Source of the DNA: Ornithorhynchus anatinus
Lineage: Eukaryota; Chordata; Mammalia; Monotremata; Ornithorhynchidae
DNA length: 64,000 nucleotides
Assembly: GCF_004115215.2 (NCBI RefSeq)
Contig: NC_041732.1
Coordinates: forward strand, 3,366,610 to 3,430,609
Reading direction: 5' to 3'
Position numbers and translations under genes: made by a program. The notes beneath the pieces were generated by a model. It was not told where the DNA came from, made no database searches, and saw only the letters and a program-made list of their open reading frames with translations. Below, piece by piece: positions 49,401 to 57,405 of this stretch (the stretch's first letter is position 1; each line of letters begins with the position of its first letter).

Positions 49401-50338
49401 CTCCCAGCTCCTCCCCCCGCTGACTCCTCTGACCCCTGTCCCTCCTAAGTGCCTGGATTTGGGCCAGAGCTCGCTATGCCGTTGGGCTCCTCCCCCCGAC
49501 TCCTCCCTCTACTCTGCCCCGGTCCTCCCCCTGCCCCTGGATCTGGGTGGGAGCTTACTATTCCTCTGGGCTCCCCCTGACTCCTCCTCCCCTTGCCTTC
49601 TCCTCCCCTTGGCATCTCCTCCTCGGTCCTCCCCCGACTCCCCTTCCTCTTCCCTCTCCCCGTCCCTCCTCAGGTGGGCTGTGCCTAGACCTGGGCCGGA
49701 GCGTGCTGTGCCGTTGCCGCCCGGGCTACGGGGGCGCGCGCTGCGAGCGGGACCTGGATGACTGCGCCGGGCGTCCCTGCGCCAACGGCGGAACGTGCGT
49801 GGACGGTACCAACACCTTCCGCTGCTCCTGCACCCTGGGCTACGGCGGCCGCGACTGCCGCCAGCGGGCCGACCCCTGTTCCCCCAACCCCTGCGCCCAC
49901 GGCGGGCTCTGCTACGCCCACTTCTCCGGCCCCGTGTGCGAGTGTCCCGCGGGCTACATGGGCCCCCGCTGCGAGTTTGAGGTCCGGCCCGGCGGCCCCC
50001 CGCCGCCCCCCACCCCCGCCAGCCGGCGAGGGGCCCCGTTCTCCCCCGCCCTGGGCCTGCCCTTCGCCCTGGGGCTCCTGGGGCTGGGGCTGGTGGGGGC
50101 CACGGCCTGGCTGGTTTGGGGGTGGGGGGGCCGGAGGGCTCCCCTGGACACCGTTAATAACCTCAAGGGGCAGGAGGCCGGCGTCGAGGCCACCGGACAG
50201 CTCCCGGACACCGGGGTCTCCCCCCTGCTAGCGGCCGCAGCCTTCGGTGGATCTAGCTGGGGAGGGGCTGGGTGGGCACAGAGGAGGCTGGAGTCCCTGC
50301 CGGGCCCTCCTGGGGGCCGGAGGACAGAGGAGAAGTGA
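42252..50338 (+). CDS. DLL3: DLL3-type Notch ligand with canonical DSL and eight EGF repeats
   Basis: Exons: 42252-42320, 43434-43700, 44890-44947, 45222-45479, 46387-46748, 48507-48729, 49674-50338; 1902 nt, 633 aa. Order: signal peptide ([17 protein letters not shown]); MNNL domain starting [13 protein letters not shown] domain with [19 protein letters not shown] and GWRGEYC; eight EGF repeats, of which repeats 1-3 read as in DLL1/DLL4 (HGFC, RYPGC, GWGGLFC, GATCTN); a transmembrane helix in the last exon ([20 protein letters not shown]); a short tail with [10 protein letters not shown], matching human DLL3 LNNLRTQEG. Assignment to DLL3 rests on that tail, the last EGF (CYAHFSG, GYMG.RCEF) and the place next to TIMM50. 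Therian DLL3 has a degenerate DSL and six EGFs and acts as an intracellular inhibitor in somitogenesis. The stop at 50336 overlaps a strong donor (AA|GTGAGT at 50335), so an extra 3' exon is possible. Confidence 0.93.
43785..44800. repeat. L2 and SINE pieces in DLL3 intron 2
   Basis: Minus L2 tails lie at about 43795-43905 and 43910-44040. A short minus SINE lies at about 44315-44390. A longer minus L2 3' portion lies at about 44420-44790, reaching into the conserved GAAGGCTCCTTGGAGGAGAT stretch. Confidence 0.7.
45690..45945 (-). repeat. Minus-strand SINE in DLL3 intron 4
   Basis: An older SINE from TTTTAATGGTATTTGTTAAG to CTAGGCCACACTGCTTTTC. Confidence 0.8.
45955..46375 (+). repeat. Three tandem 130-bp units before DLL3 exon 5
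   Basis: Direct copies at about 45955-46090, 46091-46225 and 46226-46375 share CTGGGGCGACCTC, GATGGTAGGGGTCGGGGGGC and GGCCGGACCTTCAGAGTCCC. The last unit ends within the polypyrimidine tract of exon 5, so the duplicated unit takes in part of the acceptor region. Confidence 0.8.
46950..48495. repeat. L2 and SINE cluster in DLL3 intron 5
   Basis: Minus L2 3' portion at about 46955-47385. Minus SINEs at about 47430-47660, 47700-47765 (partial), 47870-48120 and 48150-48260 (partial). A plus SINE at about 48262-48490 ends 17 bases before the exon 6 acceptor. Confidence 0.75.
48925..49673 (+). repeat. Degenerate copies of the exon 7 acceptor edge in DLL3 intron 6
   Basis: Pyrimidine-rich units contain copies of the exon 7 5' edge. 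GCAG|GCGGGCTGTGCC lies at about 48936 and TTAG|GCAGGCTGTGCC at about 49352. At about 49448, GTGCCTGGATTTGGGCCAGA then GCTCGCTATGCCGTTG parallels exon 7 GTGCCTAGACCTGGGCCGGA then GCGTGCTGTGCCGTTG. A weaker copy lies at about 49533. A minus SINE (about 49040-49250) interrupts the series. Confidence 0.7.
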
Positions 50339-51044
50339 GTATGGGGTAGGGGAGGGGGCGGGTGTGTGCGTGTGTTACCCCCCCCCACACACTTAAGCGG
50401 CCCCCCGAATCACGTGTAAATCCCGCCCCCTCCGACGGCTGCTTTAGACCTGGATTTTGGCCTCGTCAGTAGAGGACACCTGCCATTTAAGGTACTGGGT
50501 CAGGTCCTGCTCCCACTGTCCCCTGCAGCCTGATTTCTTCAAGGCCCCACTGCCTGATTTCTTTGCCGTTGGAGGGACCGGGCTCAGAACCCGAGAGACA
50601 GGACTCCTGAGTTTGAATTGTGTTCCCCCATACACTTTCTACCTGAGTGGGGAGGGCCTCCTCAACGCTTCCCGCTTCACACTTTCTGCCCCTAGAAAAG
50701 GCTGATAGATTCACCCACTCTGATCGGCTAGCTGACAATCCTTCCAGCAGTCCTTCCCTGATCGGTCCAACCCCCCATCCCCTCGGCCCCCACACTGATG
50801 TACAGCAATTAATCGATCCTCTTGGCTGAGCCTCCGGATTGGTCCGACGCATTAAGTGGAAAAGTTGGAGCTGGAACTGGAAGTGAGAGCAGGACGGAAG
50901 TCAAGGAGGCCATCGAGACCAGAAGTGGGCCACTCACCCCTGGGGATCTCCAAGCACTTTACAGGCCGGACTCCTGCAGGGGGCACTAAGGCAGAAAGAG
51001 GGAAAAAGGGATTGTGGATTCCAAACTTCCAGAGATGCCTCCTT
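50339..51044. other. Unique sequence between DLL3 exon 7 and candidate exon 8
   Basis: No repeats and no recognised exon. It would be intron or 3' UTR of DLL3, depending on whether the donor at 50335 is used. Confidence 0.5.
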
Positions 51045-51170
51045 TCATTCTTTCAATCGTATTTATTGAGCGCTTACAGTACGCAGAACACTGTACTAAG
51101 CGCTTGGGAAAGTACAACAATAAACAGGGACAATCCCTGCCCCAAATGAACTTACACTCTAGAGGATCCT
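51045..51170 (-). repeat. Minus L2 3' tail
   Basis: A typical reverse tail starting CAATCGTATTTATTGAGCGC and running to ATGAACTTACACTCTAGAGG. Confidence 0.85.
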
Positions 51171-51210
51171 TGGGTCATTTCTCACTTTCCCCTGCCTCTG
51201 TCTGGGGTAG

Positions 51211-51607
51211 CCCCTTCCCCAAGCCTCTCTGCGTAGCCCTGGCAAGCTGGATGGAGGCTTGCGAGAGAGGGCCAACCTCTGTCCCCTACACTGACCCCAT
51301 CTCTTGCCCCCTCCCAGAAGAACGGACAGAGGCTTGGCCCAGTAGTCTCCCCAGGGATGCCGGCTAATGGCCCATCCATGTCATTATGGACCGGCCGAAT
51401 GCCCCTTCCTATGCCACTGAGGTAACCACTCCTCTACAACGCCTTAGTCTTGACCCTCACACTTGGGTGCCCCCCACTCCCACCCCCGGCAGGGTCTCCT
51501 GGTCCTTCAAGCCCCCCTCCCCTCACTGCTTCTTGCTCCTCCACACCCACAAAGTGCCTCAGCCCCTGTCCTCCTCCAGTCCCCCCCATCTGGTCTTAGC
51601 TTCCTGA
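51211..51607 (+). other. DLL3: Candidate DLL3 exon 8 and stranded C-terminal tail
   Basis: If the donor at 50335 is used, an acceptor ending TGGGGTAG at 51210 has the right phase. It opens a 52-codon extension ending AWPSSLPRDAG and a TAA at 51365-51367. Directly after that stop, in the same frame, the sequence reads PIHVIMDRPNAPSYATEV and TTPL. This resembles the human DLL3 C-terminus (GIYVISAPSIYAREVATPL). No AG dinucleotide lies between the stop and this segment that could bring it in by splicing. So the conserved tail seems cut off by an in-frame stop, or an assembly or sequencing error created that stop. Confidence 0.5.
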
Positions 51608-51830
51608 TCCTCCCCTCCCTTCTCATTCTGCTTCCAGGTCTGAAACGGCCCTCTCACCCCATCAGTTCTAGAGATATCTCCACGCACCAGAGACATCTCT
51701 GAAGGGGTCTGTGGGCCTGTCCAGAGAGACAAGCCCCAGAGGAGGGCTTCTATTTAATATTTATTCCTCTTCTCTTCCCCCTGCTTTCTCGCCTCCCCAA
51801 ACGGCCTTCCCTGATTAGGGGCCAGGAGGA

Positions 51831-52034
51831 GGATCTAATCCTGTTTGTAGTATTTACCCTTGGGGAGGCAACACCTCCCCTTCACTCCCAGAGCTCAGGT
51901 CTAGGGGGAAGCAAGTCCCCCCAACCCCCCTGGTTGTACATAAAATATATTTATATTTCACCCCACCCTCCATCTTTCCACACCCCTCCCTCAATCTCTC
52001 TCCAAAGAAATCTATAAATTACTTCTATTTTGCT
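51831..52034 (+). repeat. Copy A of a 204-bp direct duplication (DLL3 3' region)
   Basis: It runs from GGATCTAATCCTGTTTGTAG to TAAATTACTTCTATTTTGCT. The same sequence recurs in the same orientation at 53604-54052. It contains TGTACATAAAATATATTTAT, typical of an AU-rich 3' UTR, and lies where the DLL3 3' UTR would end. No AATAAA is present; TATAAA at 52012 could serve as a variant signal. Confidence 0.85.
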
Positions 52035-53150
52035 CGAGTTCTGCCTGTCTATGAGGGAGATGGGGGCTGGGATGCCTGGGTTCTCTGGGCAGTGAGAGAG
52101 GTTGGGGAGCTGAAGTCTTGCAGATGGGGGTGGGAAGGGAGGTGGAGAATGGGGTGGAGGGTCCCGGAGTTGGGAACCTGCGTGGGTGGACTGTGCTCCC
52201 TTGCAGGGTGATGGTGAAGTTTCAAGAAGAAAGTCAGGGAGCGGTGGGTAAAAATCAGGGAGAGGTACTGGTAATAACGGCAGGCTCTAATAAGAGTAAT
52301 AATAATGGTGCTTGTTAAGCGCTTACTATGTGCCAAGCAGTGCTCTAAGCGCTGGGGTAGATACAAGTTAATCAGGTTGGACGTAAGAAAAGTTTGGAGG
52401 AGGCGGTGCACGTTTAGTGCCATGATGGGTTATTGGGGTGGGGGGGGATAAAGGGGTGTTGCAGGGTCCTACTGCTAGTCTACCTAGGCGATCGGCTGGT
52501 GCACGCTCCCTCCATAATAATAATAGTACAATGCCAGCGCCTAGTACAGTGTTTTGCACACAGTAAGCATGCAATAAATACAATTTAATGATAATAATTG
52601 TGGTATTTGTTAAGCTTTATGTGCCAAGCACTGTTCTAAGCACAGGGGAAGATGCAAGTTAATCGGGTTGCACACAGTCCCTGTCCCACATGAGGCTCAC
52701 AGTCTTAGTCCTCACTTTACAGTTCAGGTAATAATAATTACGGTACTTTTTAAGCAAGTGCCAAGCACTGTTCTAGTCACTGGGGTAGACACAAGTTAAT
52801 CAGGTTGGACACAGTTCCTGTCCCACATGGGGCTCACAGTCTTACGTGGGACAACCTGATTACCTTGTATCTACCCCAGTGCTTAAAACAGTGCTTGGCA
52901 CATAGTAAGCGCTTAACCAATACCAACGTTATCATTATTAATCCCTCCTTTCACAGATGAAGTGACTTGAGGCCCAGGGGAGTGAAGTGACTTGCCTAAA
53001 GACACAACAGCCAAGTGGCACCCAGAGAAGTGAAGTGACCTGCCTAACGAATGGTGGAGTGGGGATTAGAACCCCGGTCCTTCGGGCTCCCAGGCCCGTA
53101 CTCTATCCACTAGGCCACACTGCTTCAAAAGAGGGTTGGAGCCCAGGGGC
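52035..53150. repeat. Unique spacer then SINE/L2 fragments
   Basis: 52035-52285 is unique. Fragmented SINEs follow at about 52290-52385, 52590-52735, 52738-52840 (minus), 52840-52945 (plus) and 52945-53125 (minus). A piece of L2 tail lies at 52515-52590. Confidence 0.65.
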
Positions 53151-53420
53151 AGACACTGCCCCAAATGGCACAACCTCCCTCTGAAGGCTCCTCCTCAGGG
53201 CCGGGGAGCTGGACTAGCCGGTCCTTGGCGCAGCTGAATAGCGGAAGGAAAAGAGGGGCGCGGGGCACGGGGAGGGGGGCCCCGGTCGGGCCGTACTTTC
53301 CTGTTTACTGCAGAAGCACCGCCGGGAACAAAAGTGGAAAAGACAGTCTCCCGGTGCCCCTCATCTCCTTTTTCCCACCCCTCCTCCCAGTGCTCACAGA
53401 CACGTTTTTCGGGCGCACGG

Positions 53421-53426
53421 TTTATT
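53421..53426 (-). terminator. CHP2: CHP2 polyadenylation signal
   Basis: Minus-strand AATAAA (plus TTTATT), 85 bases beyond the CHP2 stop codon, giving a short 3' UTR. Confidence 0.75.
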
Positions 53427-53510
53427 GGACGCCCGGGCCCTCCTCCCCACCCCCCAAACCGGCTGAGATTGGTCGAACCTTCGGCAGGTTGGCCTGGGGG
53501 CGGAGCCCGA

Positions 53511-56500
53511 TCACTTCAAGATGCGGAGACTCATCCTGTGCTCCACGTTCAGCGTCTCCAGGGACTGGGGTTGTTGCGAAGAAGAGGGGGGCAGAAAGAG
53601 AAGGGGATCTAATCCTGTTTGTAGTATTTACCCCTGGGGGGGGCAACACCTCCTCTTCACTCCCAGAGCTCAGGTCTAAGGGGAAACAAGTCCCCCCACC
53701 CCCCTGGTTGTACATGGGTCAGTGGACAGAGCCCGGGCTGGGGAGTCAGAGGTCATGGGTTCGAATCCAGGCTCAGCCACCTATCAGCTGTGTGACTATG
53801 GGCAAGTCACGTCACTGGGCCTCCCTTACCTCATCTGTAAAATGGGGATTAACTGTGAGCCTCATGCGGGACAACCTGACTACCCTGTATCTGCCCCAGC
53901 GCTTAGAACAGTGCTCTGCACATAGTAAGCGCTTAACAAATACCAGTATTCTTATTACATAAAATATATTTATATCTCACCCCACCCTCCATCTTTCCAC
54001 GCCCCTCCTTCAGTCTCTCCAAAGAAATCTATAAATGACTTCTATTTTGCTTGGGAAGGGGACCCTCTTCTCTAAATCCTTTAGGAGATGGTTTTTATTT
54101 GGCTCAATTTGTGGTTGGCGGGAGTCCCCGGGGGCGGCTCAAAGACGTCTGGGAGCCGCATTTGGGGGTCTGGTTCCCGGGACCGGTTTGGCGGGGGGGG
54201 GGGGGGGGGGGGGAAGGGGTCGGGGGGCACCTTGGCGAATTCCTCGAAGGAGATGGCTCCGTCGCCGTCCGTGTCGGCCTCCTGGACCGTCCGTTCAGCG
54301 ATGCTTTCCAGCTGCTCCTCCGTCACCTGCACCCCGACCATCATTCGCAGCACCTGGGAAGAGAGGTGAGAAGGGGCCCGAGAGACCCGAACGCTCAATC
54401 CCCCCCCCCCCTACGTCCAGCATAGGGCAGACTCCACCCTAACCCTCGACCCCCGAGACCCTCCCCCCAATCCTCTGAGTCCCCTCTCTGCTTCACCTCG
54501 CAAAGCCCCCCTCCCTTGTGATCCCGTTCTCCCACCTGGAGCATCTCTTCTCGAGAAATCTTCCCGTCCCGGTCCTGGTCGTAGAGTTGGAAAGCAACTG
54601 TGGGAAGAGGACTGGGGTAAAGGGGGTGTGCACCGTGGTGGGGGGAGCCGCCTGGGAAATGGGGAGGGGTTTGTTCCCCTGTTCTAGCCAGGGCGCTAGG
54701 ACTCTGTGAGTTAAGCCTTCCTCAACTCACAGCGCAGTTTGTTGTCTCGGCTGTTGAGAGGTTCAGGGTTCTCCAAAGTCTGGGGGCCTCCATCGTCCTC
54801 CAAGGGCCGAAAATGAGCCAGGACCCGAACGAACCCACGGAAATCCACTCTCTCCTCCCTGGCAGGGTGGGGAGGGGAGTTAACCTCAAGGAAACCCCCC
54901 CTTACACTTACACACCACCTCTCTTCAGCTTGGCTTAGTAGATAAAGCACGGACCTGGGAGTCAGAAGGATTTGGGTTCTAAATCCGACTCTGCCACATA
55001 ATTACTATTATTAGTAGCATCGTGGTATTTAAGCGCTCGCTATGTGCAGGCGCTGCCCTAAGCGCTGGGGTTGGATACAAGCAAATCGGGATGGAAAGTG
55101 TGACTTTGGGCAAGTCACTTCTCTTCTCCGGGCCTCCATGACCGCGAGCGCTTAGTACAGTGCTCCGCACATAGGAAGCGCTCAATAAATACCATTGAAT
55201 GAATCTGTAAAATGGGACTGAGAGAATGCGAGTCCCACGCGGGACAGGGACCGTGTCCAACCTGATGATCGTGTGTCTACCTAAGAGAAGCAGCGTGGCT
55301 CAGGGGAAAGAGCCCGGGCTTGGGAGTCAGAGGTCATGAGTTCGAATCCCGGCTCTGCCACTTGTCAGCTGTGTGACTGTGGGCAAGTCACTTCACTGTG
55401 CTTCTCTGTGCTTCAGTTACCTCATCTGGAAAATGGGGATGTGAGACTGTGAGCCTCATGTGGGACAACCTGATTACCCTGTATCTCCCCCAGCGCTTAG
55501 AACAGTGCTCGGCACATAGTAAGCGCTTAACAAATACCAACATTATTATTATTACCCCAGCGCTTAGAACGGTGCTTGGCCCAGAGTGAGTGCTTCAGAA
55601 GGACTGTGGTTATTAATTTTTCAACCCCTGTGGGACAGAAAGTCCAACCCCCTGGCGCCACCGCTCCGAGCGCTCTCTAGAGTGGGAGGCGACCAGCCTT
55701 CCCCGGGAAGTCCCACTCTAAGTCTAGCCTCGGTCCCTCCTGCTTCGTCCTCCCCCCTCCCGCGCCGGCGTGGGGCCTCCCGGGTGTTGTCGGTTCCCAG
55801 CCCCGCCCGCCGCTCCTCCTCACCCCGCGGGGAAGAAGCTACTGACGATGCGGTCTCCCAGGGGGTTGACCGCCAACTTGCCGATACTCTGCAGGTCCTG
55901 GCGGCTGCGGGACGCGGGGAGGCAGATTGGGCGAGGCCGAGGAAGGGGAGTGGGTTTCCCCCACTCCCACCGCCCCCAACCCACCCCCAGCGACCTCCGC
56001 ACCTCAGGTAACCCTTGCTATCCTTGTCCAGGGCCCGAAACCGGTGATGCAGCCGGGAGAGATTGGCCTGAGAGACTGGTGGGGGGAAAGGGGGACGGGG
56101 GTCCGGTTCAGGGGGGCGGGGAGAGCCCGGAAAAGGGGGGAGGGGCCGTCCTCTTCCCCTCCTCCCTCCGCAGGGAGTGGGGGGCCGCACCCCCGAGCCA
56201 CAGTCCAAGGTGAGCCCGCATCCCTGCCCGTTGGGGTCGAAGGTCAGTGGGGCCCTGCTCCCGCAGCCCCAGAGGCCCAGGTCACAGACACCCACACACA
56301 CACACCCCCGCCCCCCTGCGGACCCCGGCCCGGGATAGACGGGCAGCGCCTCACCCCCCCCCCCAGCCCCCCGGAGCCCCCCGACCCCCTCTGAATGGGG
56401 AGGGAAGCCGCGGCCCGCGGCCACCGCCCCGGTGCAGGGGTCCCCGGGGGAGGAACGGGGAGCCCACCCCGCCGCCCCCCGGTTCTCACAGCCCGTCTCC

Positions 56501-56556
56501 CGGCCGATGGCGTCCAGGTCCGGGACCTGGGCCAGGTGCGAGCCGTGCGACCCCAT
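53511..56556 (-). CDS. CHP2: CHP2, calcineurin B homologous protein 2 (EF-hand cofactor of NHE exchangers), 7 exons
   Basis: Minus exons, 5' to 3': 56556-56490, 56075-56003, 55904-55824, 54858-54731, 54597-54536, 54353-54231, 53564-53511; 588 nt, 195 aa (human CHP2 196). It begins [18 protein letters not shown]; MGSxxSH gives an N-myristoylation site. EF1 and EF2 loops are degenerate, whereas EF3 ([12 protein letters not shown]) and EF4 ([12 protein letters not shown]) are complete calcium loops. [15 protein letters not shown] and VQVTEEQLE favour CHP2 over CHP1. The tail [11 protein letters not shown] matches CHP2 VEQKMSIRILK. CHP2 binds the cytoplasmic tail of NHE1-type Na+/H+ exchangers and supports their activity; it can also activate calcineurin. 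The last intron holds duplicated DLL3-side sequence and a G-run. Human CHP2 is on chromosome 16, so its place beside DLL3 is unexpected. Confidence 0.93.
53604..54052 (+). repeat. Copy B of the direct duplication, split by a SINE, in CHP2 last intron
   Basis: It matches 51831-52034 in the same orientation in two pieces (53604-53715 and 53952-54052). The break falls in TTGTACAT/AAAATATA, where a plus Mon-1 SINE inserted. Differences from copy A are scattered substitutions and small indels. Confidence 0.85.
53716..53955 (+). repeat. Mon-1 SINE inserted into duplication copy B
   Basis: A plus-strand SINE from GGGTCAGTGGACAGAGCCCG to ACCAGTATTCTTAT. TACAT flanks it on both sides, a short target-site duplication. 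The unoccupied site is preserved in copy A at about 51936-51945, which dates the insertion after the duplication. Confidence 0.85.
54190..54214 (+). repeat. Poly-G run in CHP2 last intron
   Basis: A run of about 21 G a few bases downstream of exon 6's donor on the CHP2 strand (C-run in the transcript). Such runs are prone to assembly length errors. Confidence 0.85.
54930..55600. repeat. SINE cluster in CHP2 intron 3
   Basis: An older plus SINE is broken by a short minus SINE and an L2 tail (about 54935-55280). A nearly complete plus Mon-1 SINE lies at about 55284-55545, with a partial at 55555-55610. Confidence 0.75.
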
Positions 56557-57165
56557 CCCGCTCCGGCTCCCGCTCCGGTCTCGGGGCCCGGGGCAGGGCA
56601 GGGCAGGGCTGGGCAGGGCTGGGGAGGGGCGAGGAAGGAGGGAGGGGCCCGGGCTCGGCGCCCAAGGGGGCCGAAGCCGTGGGGCAGGGCATCGACTCCC
56701 TTTCCCCGTCCTTCTTACCCCGCTTGCGCCCCCTCCCCTCCTTCCCTCCCTCACCAGGTTGCGGGAAGAATTGGGTCGGGGGCAGCTGAGGGCTGGAGGG
56801 GTGTGGGGGCTGGGGGTCCGCCTGGAAGTCCCTCCGGGGTCTCCCCCCCCACTAGCCCCCCTCCCTCTTCAGGACCAACCCCCATGAAGGGAGCCCGGAA
56901 AGCGGGCCCCAGTTTCTCCCGTCTCACCTTCCCCGCACAAGGCGAATGGGGGGTCGCAAGGGTCCCAGAGCCCTGCTCCTACTCCAGCACCCCCCTCCCC
57001 ACACCAAACACACACACACACTCCTGCCGCTCTCGCAGGGAGGCGAGCTGGGGGTTGGGGGCTGGGGGCTTGTGGGGGGAGGGGGCTGGCACCGCCAACT
57101 CTGCAGCAGCCTGCATGCCGTCGGAACAGAACAGGAGGCAGAAGCGGGGGTGGAGGGACAAAAGC
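56557..57165 (-). promoter_or_regulatory. GC-rich CHP2 upstream region and ADAD2 downstream flank
   Basis: Upstream of the CHP2 ATG the sequence is GC-rich, with GGGCAGGGCAGGGCAGGGCT tandem repeats at about 56588-56625 and GGGGCCCGGGCT motifs, but no TATA box. It is probably the CHP2 promoter. 56760-57165 is unique with a CACA run near 57008-57020; nothing else was recognised. Confidence 0.4.
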
Positions 57166-57171
57166 TTTATT
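57166..57171 (-). terminator. ADAD2: ADAD2 polyadenylation signal
   Basis: Minus-strand AATAAA (plus TTTATT), 235 bases beyond the ADAD2 stop codon. Confidence 0.82.
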
Positions 57172-57405
57172 GATTAAATAGTTTGCAAAACCCGGGGGGC
57201 GGGTGGCAGAAACGGTGAGATGGAGGGGAGCGGAGATGGGTGAGAAGAAGATGGGGAGGGGTCTACCTTGGGTTCCAGACCCTCCCCTCCAATACAACTG
57301 CCCTCCAACTTGAACACACGAGCCAAGCCCAGAGGCTTGGCTGCGCGGCCCCCACTCCCTCCCGGACCAGCCCGGTCTGGCTGAGGGTGGGGGTGGAGGC
57401 TCCGG

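Noticed and set aside
42252-50338. Calling the Notch ligand DLL1
   Set aside because: EGF 1-3 are DLL1-like, but the last EGF (CYAHFSG, GYMG.RCEF), the [10 protein letters not shown] tail and the TIMM50 neighbour fit DLL3. A phylogeny would settle it.
53511-56556. Reading the EF-hand gene as CHP1 or a calcineurin B subunit
   Set aside because: The start [16 protein letters not shown] and the tail MSLRILK fit CHP2 better than CHP1 (tail MSIRFLH) or PPP3R1.
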